A DNA stretch of 64,000 nt from Bacteroidales bacterium (GTDB lineage: Bacteria; Bacteroidota; Bacteroidia; Bacteroidales; UBA932): positions 1-64,000 of the forward strand of contig JAEETP010000003.1 of assembly GCA_016290415.1 (NCBI GenBank). Reading direction: 5' to 3'. The position numbers and the translations under genes were made by a program. A model generated the notes under the pieces. That model searched no databases, was not told the DNA's origin, and worked only from the letters and a program-made list of their open reading frames with translations. Each line of letters opens with the position of its first letter. The stretch's first letter is position 1. Below are positions 1 to 9,872 of this stretch, in pieces.

Positions 1-2
1 CC

Positions 3-287
3 CACATCTTCGAAGAAATAGCCAGCCTGCATTCTGAATGGTCCCGGATGGATAAGGCGGCCAGGCTGGGTTGGTTGACAGGGCGGCGGATGCGGCTCAA
101 AGTGTTGGCCAGTCGACTTTCGCAGTATGTCAGGGCGCGAGGAGGTTTCTTGAATGATGCGGAACTGTCATATGCCCACAACCTTATGGAGATGATCCAG
201 TCCGTTGATGCCGAAGGCGCAAGGACGCTCAATGAACTCAAGAACGATGCGGTGAAGGGACTTTTGAAAGTTTTGATTCAAGGATAA
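3..287 (+). CDS. Hypothetical protein, 3' part (5' end lies outside the window)
   Basis: Frame is open from the window edge (HIFEEIASLHSEWSR-MDKAARLGW...) to a stop at 287; upstream of the listed ATG at 48 there is no stop. Confidence 0.5.
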   Translation, partial: HIFEEIASLHSEWSRMDKAARLGWLTGRRMRLKVLASRLSQYVRARGGFLNDAELSYAHNLMEMIQSVDAEGARTLNELKNDAVKGLLKVLIQG

Positions 288-461
288 CAAATAAGCACGA
301 GACGGTGGGAAGACAAGATGGTATTGTGCCCCCACGCGATTCTTCGCTAGTTACTAAGTTAGATTGCAAGCAATTATTATTCAATGATGATACCCCGATG
401 GCGTTTTTCATCAATAGTTTTGTGGCAGAGGAACACACTAATTAACTCAATTACCGCCGAA

Positions 462-598
462 GTCGAGAAATCTCTCACCTCGCTGCTCACCTTCGATGTC
501 TGGGAACATGCCTAATATCTCGACTACCAAAACTGCCGCGCCGCCCGCCTTTCCGCCCTCAAGCAAATAGTGGATTGGGTGGTAGTAGCTAGTCTTTT
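462..598 (+). pseudogene. Remnant of the C-terminus of an Fe/Mn superoxide dismutase
   Basis: Frame from 462 reads VEKSLTSLLTFDVWEHA*YLDYQNCRAARLSALKQIVDWVVVA. LLTxDVWEHAYYxDYxNxR is the conserved SOD metal-binding C-terminal signature; a TAA replaces the first Tyr and the rest of the gene is missing. Confidence 0.8.
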
Positions 599-623
599 TT
601 CAAAATCACTGATCTGTTTTTAG

Positions 624-2177
624 TTGGAAGACTCTCGGACAAAGAATAAACGAATATTCAAGAATACAATGTTTATGTACGGTAGAATGCTTATTCTGCT
701 GTTAGTATCGTTGTTTACAGCCCGTGTTGTCTTCAATACCCTGGGTATAGAGGACTATGGGACATATAGTGTTGTCGGCAGTATTATTGTATTCTTCTCG
801 TTTATCAATAGAGGTCTGACAAGCAGCACTTCTCGCTACATTACAGCCGATATTGCGGATGGAAATATTGAAAAAGGACGAAAGACCTTCAATGTGTGCA
901 TACAAGCACATATGCTTATCGCCGCAATCATTGTTGTACTTGCAGAAACCATAGGCTTATGGTGTGTCAACCACATTTTAAAGATTCCAGAGGGTAGGGA
1001 ACTTGCAGCAAACGTAGTTTATCAGTTCTCCGTTTTCTCTGCTGTATTAGCGGTAATGCAATCTCCTTATGCGGCAGCTATTACAGCTTACGAGCGAATG
1101 GATATATATTCATACTTCTCTATAGTCGAGGTAATAATGAAACTGGCTATAATCTACTTTGTTCAGGCTCTAACCGGCGACAAATTGATTATATATAGCA
1201 TACTCTTGTTCTGTACGGGAATAGTCTCAATAACATTTTATAGATTATATGCCGTTAAGGTATTTGAGATATGTAAATTTGAATGGCATAAGGACAAAGT
1301 CCTACTTGCAGATATTTTCAAGTTTATGGGGTGGAGTACACTAGGGCAAGCAGCGGTTGTTGGGACTAATCAAGGGGCAAGTGTATTGGTAAATGTTTAC
1401 CATAGTGTTGTGGCTAATGCTGCGATGGGTGTAAGTGGAGTTATCACATCTACCGTTAATGATTTCGTGGTTAACTTCCAGACGGCCTTCAGACCACAGA
1501 TTACGAAGTCATATGTTACAAAAGATTATGACTATCTGCAAAGTCTGATGATTCGGTCATCGAAGATATCTAGTTTCCTTGTGATATTGTTCTTTGTCCC
1601 AATAATCTTCGAAATAGAGAATGTTCTTACAATCTGGCTAGGTGAAGGATATCCATCATTGTCACCTGATTTTTGCCGATGGACACTGCTCGGTATATAC
1701 CTTGATGCAATTGCAGCTCCTCTATGGATGATTATGTATGCCCAAACAAATATCAAGAATTACCAGATTGTTACATCATCGGTGTATTCACTGAATTTCT
1801 TTATAGGTTGGTTGATATTCTGGCTAGGAGCAGCGGCATATCAGATTATTGTGGTGAGATGCATTGTGTTTTTTGTCCTTGTATTTGTTCGATTGTATTT
1901 CACTAAGACTATTTTTCCGCAATTCTCTACTCGTACTTGGTTTATTCAGGTTTTAGGTGGTGGTTTATTAATAATGCTCATTTCGGGCATTATAACAGGA
2001 GTGGCTTCACGTGTTATTCATACCAGCAGTATTTTGCTTCACATATGTATCATTACAATTATATCTATAGTTGTGTCGACTGTTCTCATTCTATATGTCG
2101 GCCTTAACAAGAACGAACGTAAGATGTTTGTCCAGTTTGTTTTGAATAAGTTAAAGAGAAAAGGTGAACATATTTGA
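624..2177 (+). CDS. Polysaccharide flippase (Wzx/MATE-like membrane protein)
   Basis: 517 aa, multi-span hydrophobic protein; RVVFNTLGIEDYGTYSVVGSIIVFF pattern of lipopolysaccharide biosynthesis flippases; TTG start. Confidence 0.85.
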   Translation: MEDSRTKNKRIFKNTMFMYGRMLILLLVSLFTARVVFNTLGIEDYGTYSVVGSIIVFFSFINRGLTSSTSRYITADIADGNIEKGRKTFNVCIQAHMLIAAIIVVLAETIGLWCVNHILKIPEGRELAANVVYQFSVFSAVLAVMQSPYAAAITAYERMDIYSYFSIVEVIMKLAIIYFVQALTGDKLIIYSILLFCTGIVSITFYRLYAVKVFEICKFEWHKDKVLLADIFKFMGWSTLGQAAVVGTNQGASVLVNVYHSVVANAAMGVSGVITSTVNDFVVNFQTAFRPQITKSYVTKDYDYLQSLMIRSSKISSFLVILFFVPIIFEIENVLTIWLGEGYPSLSPDFCRWTLLGIYLDAIAAPLWMIMYAQTNIKNYQIVTSSVYSLNFFIGWLIFWLGAAAYQIIVVRCIVFFVLVFVRLYFTKTIFPQFSTRTWFIQVLGGGLLIMLISGIITGVASRVIHTSSILLHICIITIISIVVSTVLILYVGLNKNERKMFVQFVLNKLKRKGEHI

Positions 2178-3117
2178 ACCATATAAGCCTATTAAGGATT
2201 TAATAATTAACGATTATATCCTCTTGGATCTTCCTTATCACATCAATACAGGAGACCTCCTGATTTGGCAGGGAGAATTATCCTTTCTGAGACACGAGGT
2301 AAGACATAAAATGCTGGGGTATTATAATCAGGTAACCTTCGGGTTCCCTAAACTAAAGGAGGATACAGTTATTCTTCTTCATGGAGGAGGAAACTTTGGG
2401 GATGTTTGGAGAGGTTCACAAGAATTCCGTCTAGAGGTTATCAAGAAGTATCCCAATAATAGAATTATCTTATTTCCCCAGTCTGTCTATTATAGTACCG
2501 ATGAGCTTGCAATGTCTGATGCTGAACAATTTGCAAAACATCAAGATTTGACAATTTGTGCTAGAGATAAAGTGTCATTCGATTATCTCAAGCATTTCTT
2601 TGCCAACTCGCTTCTCTGCATTCCGGATATGGCATTCTGTATTGATAAGTCGTTCTTTAAGCCATATATCATAGCACAAACTAAAAATAGTTTGTTTTTT
2701 AAGAGAACCGACCATGAGTTCAGGGAAGTAAAAGTCGATTTCATAGAAGGGGAATACGATACCAGCGATTGGCCAGGAACAGAAAAGAGGCCTTTTTTTA
2801 TCAAGTTTCTTTACTTATTAATGATATATATCAGAAGGATCCGAAATAAAGGCACAATTGGTAGTATAATAGCTTCTGTACTATCATGGTTTGTTAATAT
2901 AATATTTATGTATTTTGTAAGGCCACGATACATTAAGCGCGGAGTTCGTTTCATTTCGCAGTACAGGAATATATATACCACCCGTCTCCATGGACTCATT
3001 CTTTCACATATGTTAGACAAGAATATTGTCATTGTTCCTAATAACAATGGAAAGCTAGAAAACTATTATTATTCTTGGCTAACAGATTGCAAGGATATAC
3101 GAATAGTAAACTGCTAA
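2164..3117 (+). CDS. Polysaccharide pyruvyl transferase family protein
   Basis: ILLHGGGNFGDVWRGSQEFR and TTRLHGLILSHML motifs; overlaps the end of the flippase gene. Confidence 0.85.
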   Translation: MNIFEPYKPIKDLIINDYILLDLPYHINTGDLLIWQGELSFLRHEVRHKMLGYYNQVTFGFPKLKEDTVILLHGGGNFGDVWRGSQEFRLEVIKKYPNNRIILFPQSVYYSTDELAMSDAEQFAKHQDLTICARDKVSFDYLKHFFANSLLCIPDMAFCIDKSFFKPYIIAQTKNSLFFKRTDHEFREVKVDFIEGEYDTSDWPGTEKRPFFIKFLYLLMIYIRRIRNKGTIGSIIASVLSWFVNIIFMYFVRPRYIKRGVRFISQYRNIYTTRLHGLILSHMLDKNIVIVPNNNGKLENYYYSWLTDCKDIRIVNC

Positions 3118-3125
3118 GATGTAAT

Positions 3126-4109
3126 ATGGAGCAAAACGACCCGCTCATCTCGGTGATTGTCCCTGTATACAATGTGGAAAAATATGTTGGGCGTTGCTTG
3201 ACAAGCATCATTAATCAAAGCTATACTAATCTAGAGATTATTGTGGTTAATGATGGCTCAACCGATAATAGTCTTTCTGTATGCGAAGAGTTCGCGGCTC
3301 AAGACAGTCGCATCAATCTTATTACGCAAGATAACAAAGGCTTGTCTGGAGCCCGCAATACAGGACTCAGACACTATACCGGTGAATATGTGACCTTCGT
3401 GGACTCGGATGATTGGATTCATCGTAATATGATTGAGTACCTATATCACGTACTCATCCGCAACGATAGTGAAATGAGTTTGTGTGGCAGTCTTCGAGTT
3501 TCTGATGGAATAATTCAAGACAAGCAGTATAAGGAATTAGAGGAAACAATCTATTCACCAGAAACGTTTATGAGCTTATTCCTTAGTGAAAGATTTACGG
3601 CGTGTTGGTCTCGCTTGTTCAGAAGGGATGTTATTTCCGGTTTTGAATTCCCTGAAGGATTGAACTGTGAAGACTATATTTATATGTACGAGGCTATAAG
3701 AAGAATTCAGAAAAGGGTAACGTTTGTAGATATCCCACTTTACTACTATTATTGTAATCGTCCTGACAGCATCGTCAATGATAGTTTTGGCATCAAGAAA
3801 TTTGATCAGTATTATAGCGCTAAGAGGTTGTTTGATTTAGTTTGTGAGTATACTCCTCAATATAAAAAACAGTCGCTAACAAGACTGGCTGGAGCTATAG
3901 TTTCACTAGTCAATAGCGCAAGGCAACACAAGAGATTCGAAGATCAGGAGAGGGAGATGATTAGTGCCCTTAGAAGTAATGCACCAATCTTTCTATTTAA
4001 CAAGTATATTAAGTGGAAATTGCGTGTCCTGCTTTTCTTTCTCATATTACCAAGAAAGGTATCGCTTATATGTATGAGATGTGTAAAGTTTTTAGCGTAT
4101 CAATCATAG
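3126..4109 (+). CDS. Glycosyltransferase family 2
   Basis: PLISVIVPVYNVEKYVGRCLTSI...VNDGSTDNS...VDSDDW; ATG at 3126 preferred over the upstream ORF start at 3075. Confidence 0.9.
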   Translation: MEQNDPLISVIVPVYNVEKYVGRCLTSIINQSYTNLEIIVVNDGSTDNSLSVCEEFAAQDSRINLITQDNKGLSGARNTGLRHYTGEYVTFVDSDDWIHRNMIEYLYHVLIRNDSEMSLCGSLRVSDGIIQDKQYKELEETIYSPETFMSLFLSERFTACWSRLFRRDVISGFEFPEGLNCEDYIYMYEAIRRIQKRVTFVDIPLYYYYCNRPDSIVNDSFGIKKFDQYYSAKRLFDLVCEYTPQYKKQSLTRLAGAIVSLVNSARQHKRFEDQEREMISALRSNAPIFLFNKYIKWKLRVLLFFLILPRKVSLICMRCVKFLAYQS

Positions 4110-4121
4110 TCGTTACGATAT

Positions 4122-5024
4122 ATGTGTGATTATAGCATATTAGTTATCGTTGTAACCTATAATGCCATGCCGTGGGCAAAGCGATGCTTTGACAGTCTTG
4201 AAACATCGAATGTTGAACTTGATGTTTTTGTTGTGGATAATGGATCTTCTGACGGAACACAACAGTTTATTCGGGATAATTATCCTAAGATTATTTTTAA
4301 GCAGAGTGAATCAAATCTTGGCTTTGGACGTGCCAATAATATAGGGTTAAGGTATGCTGTTGAACATAATTATGACTATGTTTATTTATTAAATCAAGAT
4401 GCTTGGGTGATGCCGGAAACCCTAGAAAAACTCATTGCTATATCCCAAAATCATCCGGAGTATGGTATACTTAGTCCAATGCAGATGAAGGCCGATTGCC
4501 GACATTTGGATGGCAATTTTATTAAGAATGTGCTTCTCATCAAGAAAACAGAAAAGCCTTTATTTATTGAAGATGCATATTTTGATAAACTAGAAGAAAT
4601 CTATGAAGTAGATTTCGTGATGGCTGCGCATTGGCTCATTACGCGAAGATGCCTTGAGACAGTCGGTGGTTTTTCTCCTACTTTCCCACATTATGGTGAA
4701 GATTCAAACTATATACACCGTGCGATGTATTGGGATTTCAAGGTAGGAATCGTGCCGAGTTCCCAAGCTGTGCATGACCGCGCGGACGCAGATTGGAGCA
4801 AAGAGAAACAAATATATATTGAGGAGTATATAGGGGATTTGATTGGGTATAGCAGTCCATTGTTCGTTCCGAGAAATCGTAGGCTCTCATTAGTGAGAAA
4901 GTGCATTGTTTCCATTATCCTGGGCAATAAATCGGTGAAGAAATACAATCTAAGTCTGCTAAAGGAGAGGAATAGTATATTAAACAACTATAAGTTAAGT
5001 CTAAACAAAAAGGCATTTTTGTAA
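4122..5024 (+). CDS. Glycosyltransferase family 2 (rhamnosyltransferase-like)
   Basis: ILVIVVTYNAMPWAKRCFDSL...VDNGSSDGT...LLNQDAWV. Confidence 0.88.
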   Translation: MCDYSILVIVVTYNAMPWAKRCFDSLETSNVELDVFVVDNGSSDGTQQFIRDNYPKIIFKQSESNLGFGRANNIGLRYAVEHNYDYVYLLNQDAWVMPETLEKLIAISQNHPEYGILSPMQMKADCRHLDGNFIKNVLLIKKTEKPLFIEDAYFDKLEEIYEVDFVMAAHWLITRRCLETVGGFSPTFPHYGEDSNYIHRAMYWDFKVGIVPSSQAVHDRADADWSKEKQIYIEEYIGDLIGYSSPLFVPRNRRLSLVRKCIVSIILGNKSVKKYNLSLLKERNSILNNYKLSLNKKAFL

Positions 5025-5049
5025 TAATCACATCAGTACTTACAGTGAA

Positions 5050-5805
5050 ATGATTAATGTTGGAATTATCGGATGTGGCTTCGTCGGAGGAGCCTTAAAA
5101 AACTGGTTGGAAAAAAACAATCCTGAGTGTAGACTGTTCATCAGTGATCCATATAAAGGATTCAATGACGACCTTAGTGTCATTGATATCGCTTTCCTTC
5201 AGATACATGTACCTACTGAAGATGACGGAACACAAGACCTTACGCTTATGAAGGAGCTTATAACGAATTTACCAGACGTTCCGGTTTTTGTTCGAACAAC
5301 CATCCTGCCAGGGTCAAGTGAAATGCTCACCAAAGAAACAGAGCATCAAGTGTTCTATATGCCAGAATTTCTCACCGAACGTACCTTCATAGAAGACTTC
5401 AATAAACAGACAATGGTTTTTACGGGTGCTTATGAACTTCTCACAAAGATATTTGTCGGTAAGAAGTTTACGGTTATGAGTCCATTAGAAGCAGAACTGA
5501 CAAAGTATATGCACAATGCATTTGGCGCATATAAGGTGACATATTTTAATGCATGCCGTGAATATTGTGAGAAGATGGGAGCAGATTGGAGCAAGGTGCA
5601 CACAGGTGTTCTTCTATCTGGGTATATCAATGATACACATACTTATGTTCCTGGGCCTGACGGTAAGTTTGGCTATGGCGGCAAGTGCTTCCCTAAAGAT
5701 GTTAACGCCTTTGCAAAGATGACAGAGGGGACTCCTCTCGGGACCCTTCTAGAACCCCTTCATGAACTAAATGTTCATTTTCGTGGAGTTGAGGAGCATA
5801 TTTAG
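5050..5805 (+). CDS. Short UDP-glucose/GDP-mannose dehydrogenase family protein
   Basis: N-terminal GIIGCGFVG Rossmann motif, central domain and FGYGGKCFPKDVNA active-site Cys motif; only 251 aa. Confidence 0.8.
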   Translation: MINVGIIGCGFVGGALKNWLEKNNPECRLFISDPYKGFNDDLSVIDIAFLQIHVPTEDDGTQDLTLMKELITNLPDVPVFVRTTILPGSSEMLTKETEHQVFYMPEFLTERTFIEDFNKQTMVFTGAYELLTKIFVGKKFTVMSPLEAELTKYMHNAFGAYKVTYFNACREYCEKMGADWSKVHTGVLLSGYINDTHTYVPGPDGKFGYGGKCFPKDVNAFAKMTEGTPLGTLLEPLHELNVHFRGVEEHI

Positions 5806-5811
5806 GCTTAC

Positions 5812-6804
5812 GTGATGAAGGATAAGCTTATTCGATTATTTGTAAAATGTGGAGGAAGTCTTTTTTTTCTCCACATTAATCGTTGCCCACGAGTTTTTTG
5901 TTTCCATGGTGTAGATAGAGTTATTAACCCTGAGGTAGAAGAGGAGTCTTTACCGGAGGATTTATTCCTACAACAAATCAACTTTCTCAGGGATAACTTC
6001 GAGATTATTAGCATTCAAGAGTTTGAATATCGTTATCATACAAAGACTTTCACTAATCACGAAGCTGTTATTACCTTCGATGATGGATATGAAAGTATAT
6101 TCAGGGTTGTTGACCCAATATTGAGAAGTTATGATATTCCCTATACGGTGTTTGTGTCTGCACATAATATCTCAACTGGTCAACTCTTTACGACAAGCGT
6201 TAATAGGCTTGTGATACGGACAGATTCAATTAATAGAGTTGTTGTACCATCACTGGCGATAGATGAACCTCTTATTAGTCACGAAAAAAGGATTGAAGTC
6301 TCAAATCGAATCTCTAGATTATTCAAGGCTGCTGATATTGATACGACGGAAACAATTGACAAGGAATTACAGGACAATCTTCCGTATGGAGAGTTAGATA
6401 AATTGAAACGAAAGTATAAGTCAGTTATTCCAATGAGTTGGGATCAGGTTCGTGAACTTGAAAGCAGAGGTGGGGTAACCATAGGGTCTCATTGTTGCCG
6501 TCATATTAGCTGTCATAATAATCAGGATATAACGATAGTTGAAAAAGAACTGGTAGAAAGCAAAGAAATCATTGAAAGGGAAATAGGGAAAGAGTGCAGG
6601 TATTTTGCATACCCTAATGGTTGTTTTACTACTGAGAGTAATGATATTGTCCGTAGAATATATTCTATGGGCTTCTCCATAGTCGCCGAAGAGCGTATTG
6701 ATTATCAAAATGACCTTGCTGCAATACCCCGTTTGTATGTTTTTGGCCGTGACATTGAAACTTTCAAGACATTCATAACAAGATACCCCTTTAAGCGCAG
6801 ATAA
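5812..6804 (+). CDS. Polysaccharide deacetylase family protein
   Basis: HEAVITFDDGYES, IGSHCCRH, RYFAYPNG motifs of NodB-type deacetylases. Confidence 0.85.
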   Translation: MMKDKLIRLFVKCGGSLFFLHINRCPRVFCFHGVDRVINPEVEEESLPEDLFLQQINFLRDNFEIISIQEFEYRYHTKTFTNHEAVITFDDGYESIFRVVDPILRSYDIPYTVFVSAHNISTGQLFTTSVNRLVIRTDSINRVVVPSLAIDEPLISHEKRIEVSNRISRLFKAADIDTTETIDKELQDNLPYGELDKLKRKYKSVIPMSWDQVRELESRGGVTIGSHCCRHISCHNNQDITIVEKELVESKEIIEREIGKECRYFAYPNGCFTTESNDIVRRIYSMGFSIVAEERIDYQNDLAAIPRLYVFGRDIETFKTFITRYPFKRR

Positions 6805-6808
6805 GACG

Positions 6809-7864
6809 ATGGGTCATCCAAAGATAAGTGTTATTATATGCTGCTACAACGTGGCAAAGTGGCTTAAGTTAGGAAGGCTCAATAATGTTTATAACCAGAC
6901 CTACCAGAACTGGGAACTGTTGCTGATTGATGATGGTTCAACTGACGAAACGCCGGCAATCATAGATGCAGAAGCAAAGAAGGAATCACGTGTCAGAGCA
7001 TTTCACAAGCCTAACGGAGGCGCGGGATCTGCACGCAATATGGCAATCGATAATGCCACAGGCGAGTATATCTGTGCTTTTGACATAGACGATGAACTGA
7101 AGCCGGATATGTTGGAGTATTGTGTGGGACAGATGGAGGCAAATCAAGTAGATATGCTTGTCTTTGGGTTGGAGGTTCATGAGTTGTATGTCAATAAAGT
7201 GTTTAATTATTCGTTTGGCGACAAACTAATCACGAGCAATCAGGAATTAAGAGATAATTATCTTGATTATTTCTTATTTGTCCCAGGCGGTAGTAATGGT
7301 TACTTCTGTAACAAATGCTACCGAATGTCCTTCCTGAATAAGTATCATCTGCGTTTCGAGAATCAGCGGATTCAGCAGGACGAGGTTTTCAATCTCCTTG
7401 TCTACCATTATCTTGAGAAGTGCTATATTTCTCCAAGGATTTTTTATATCTACTACATCTATAGTTCAGGCAATACTCGTTCGCGTTTCATTCCCGACCG
7501 TTTTGATATTTACAAGTCTGTTCGTGAGCATTTTGAAGACCTTAAGTCTTTCTGGAACCTAAATGATAGCCGATTTGATAATTATCTTGATAGTAGATTC
7601 TATTCAGGTGTAATGCAATGTATGATTTTTAATCTTACACACACTGACTGTCCTTGGACTAAGGGAGAGAAGAAGACGGAGATAGCCAGAATTATGAATG
7701 ATCCATTAACATTGCATAGTTTTAGATATGCAGAGACGCACGTAAACGGGATTGAACATCGTTTGTATAGGGATGCTTGTCGAAAGAAGAGCCTTCTGCT
7801 GATAAACATCTACGCGTCATTATTTAGGTTTATCCATAGAGCCAGAAAGTCATTAAAAGGATAA
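6809..7864 (+). CDS. Glycosyltransferase family 2
   Basis: KISVIICCYNVAKWL...IDDGSTDETP...GGAGSARNMAIDNATGEYICAFDIDDEL. Confidence 0.9.
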   Translation: MGHPKISVIICCYNVAKWLKLGRLNNVYNQTYQNWELLLIDDGSTDETPAIIDAEAKKESRVRAFHKPNGGAGSARNMAIDNATGEYICAFDIDDELKPDMLEYCVGQMEANQVDMLVFGLEVHELYVNKVFNYSFGDKLITSNQELRDNYLDYFLFVPGGSNGYFCNKCYRMSFLNKYHLRFENQRIQQDEVFNLLVYHYLEKCYISPRIFYIYYIYSSGNTRSRFIPDRFDIYKSVREHFEDLKSFWNLNDSRFDNYLDSRFYSGVMQCMIFNLTHTDCPWTKGEKKTEIARIMNDPLTLHSFRYAETHVNGIEHRLYRDACRKKSLLLINIYASLFRFIHRARKSLKG

Positions 7865-9069
7865 TGAGTAAGAAGCGAGTCTTCATAGCGATGCATTACC
7901 TTGAGATCGGAGGAGCTGAAACCGCCCTGATCGGGATGCTCAATGCTATTGATTACTCTCATGTTGCGGTGGATTTGTTCCTCTATAGTCATCGCGGTGA
8001 AATTATGCAGTTTATTCCCAAAGAGGTTAACTTGTTGCCTGAGATAAAAGAATATGCTCATATTGAGTGCCCGATGAAGCAGGCTCTTGTAGAAGGCTGT
8101 TGGGGTGTTCTTTATGGAAGGCTGAAAGCAAAATGGCTTACAAAGAAGTATATGCGTAAGAAAGGTGTGACAGAGAGCGCAGCTGGTCTGCAGTATGTGG
8201 CATCTTATGTGTCGCCCTACTTGCCTTCATTATATCAGTATGGAGAGTATGATCTGGCAATAAGTTTTCTGAATCCTCATAACTATGTAATTGATAAGGT
8301 TAAAGCCAAGAAAAAGATTTGTTGGATACATACAGACTATACGAGTATCGACATAAATGTGGAACAAGAGCTCCCTGTATGGAATGCATACGATCGCATA
8401 GTGTCTATCTCGCCAGATGTGACGATGACATTCTTGCGTGTATTCCCATCTCTTAAGAATAAAATAATTGAGATGGAGAACATCATTCCTTCTGAGCTGG
8501 TAAGAGAAAGAGCTAATGAGTTTGATGTCTCTGCAGAGATGCCCAGAAACGATAATACGATTAATCTTCTTTCTGTTGGCCGTTTCTGTGAAGCTAAAAA
8601 CTATGATAATGTGCCAGATATTTGTCGTCGCATACTATCATCCGTCTCTACGTCTGTAAAATGGTTTATTATTGGTTATGGGTCTGATGAACAGCTTATC
8701 CGAGATAAGATTCGAGCAGCAGGTATGGAAAACAATGTTATATTATTGGGTAAGAAGACTAATCCATATCCTTATATGAAGGCCTGTGACATATATGTAC
8801 AGCCCTCCCGGTATGAGGGAAAGAGTGTCACGGTTAGGGAAGCACAGATATTATGCAAACCTGTAGTAGTGACAGACTATCCAACTGCGTCTTCACAGGT
8901 TAATGACGGATTGGATGGCGTAATTGTGCCGATGGATAACCTGGCGTGTGCGAATGGAATTGTAAAATTGATAGAAAAAAAGTCAAAACAAGAGGCGATT
9001 ATCCAATATCTCCATACTCATAATTATGGGAATGAAACGGAGGTTGATAAGCTATATAAGTTCTTATGA
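7864..9069 (+). CDS. Glycosyltransferase family 4
   Basis: EIGGAETALIGML, LLSVGRFCEAKNYD, YVQPSRYEGKSVTVREAQ; overlaps flanking genes. Confidence 0.88.
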   Translation: MSKKRVFIAMHYLEIGGAETALIGMLNAIDYSHVAVDLFLYSHRGEIMQFIPKEVNLLPEIKEYAHIECPMKQALVEGCWGVLYGRLKAKWLTKKYMRKKGVTESAAGLQYVASYVSPYLPSLYQYGEYDLAISFLNPHNYVIDKVKAKKKICWIHTDYTSIDINVEQELPVWNAYDRIVSISPDVTMTFLRVFPSLKNKIIEMENIIPSELVRERANEFDVSAEMPRNDNTINLLSVGRFCEAKNYDNVPDICRRILSSVSTSVKWFIIGYGSDEQLIRDKIRAAGMENNVILLGKKTNPYPYMKACDIYVQPSRYEGKSVTVREAQILCKPVVVTDYPTASSQVNDGLDGVIVPMDNLACANGIVKLIEKKSKQEAIIQYLHTHNYGNETEVDKLYKFL

Positions 9070-9833
9070 TTCCCAAAATAATACACTACTGTTGGCTATC
9101 TGGTGATGAGTATCCCTCAAGTATTCAAAAGTGCCTGGATACTTGGAAACGATATTTGTGTGATTATGAGATTGTCTTGTGGAATAAATCAAGGTTTGAC
9201 GTAAATGATATAACGTGGACACGACAGGCATATGAGGCAAAAAAATATGCCTTTGCTGCAGACTATATCAGATTGTATGCTTTATATAATTATGGTGGTA
9301 TTTACCTTGATTCTGATGTGATAGTATATAAAGACTTTGATTCATTGTTGCACCTGCCATATTTTATTGGCGAAGATAGAACGCACTGCTTTGAAGCTGC
9401 AATTATTGGGTGCCAGCCCGGAATGCCTTGGATAAAGGAGGTGCTGGACCATTATGAAGGGAGGTCTTTTATCAAGAAAGATGGCAGTTTAGATATGCAA
9501 GGTTTACCCAATGTCTTCGCAGAACGGTTATTCCCTAACCATCGATTTCAACTAATAAGAGAAATACCGCAATCTTATGAATTGGCGGATACTGACGTGA
9601 TGGGCATTTTCCGGTGGAACTTCTTCAACTCTCGAGATTATGTCGATCCCGTTCGAACGAGAAATAGTTTTTGCTCTCACGCTTATGCAGGAAGTTGGCT
9701 TAATGAACCAACAAAAACAAAGAAACTCATTAAACGCTTATTGCCACGTCCAGTCGCAAATTGCTATTATTCGTTGAGATATAATCTATTCAATAGAGTC
9801 AACCACAATCAAAGTGGAATATCGTACATATAA
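9066..9833 (+). CDS. GT32-type glycosyltransferase (OCH1-like)
   Basis: MIPKIIHYCWLSG...AADYIRLYALYNYGGIYLDSDV (DXD). Confidence 0.88.
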   Translation: MIPKIIHYCWLSGDEYPSSIQKCLDTWKRYLCDYEIVLWNKSRFDVNDITWTRQAYEAKKYAFAADYIRLYALYNYGGIYLDSDVIVYKDFDSLLHLPYFIGEDRTHCFEAAIIGCQPGMPWIKEVLDHYEGRSFIKKDGSLDMQGLPNVFAERLFPNHRFQLIREIPQSYELADTDVMGIFRWNFFNSRDYVDPVRTRNSFCSHAYAGSWLNEPTKTKKLIKRLLPRPVANCYYSLRYNLFNRVNHNQSGISYI

Positions 9834-9872
9834 ACACCACGCTGCAAACATAATTTGTTTTAACTCAAGTAA

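Noticed and set aside
288-623. Invertible (Mpi-type) capsule promoter
   Set aside because: No paired inverted repeats flanking a promoter-like sequence were found upstream of the flippase, and no recombinase gene is present in the window.
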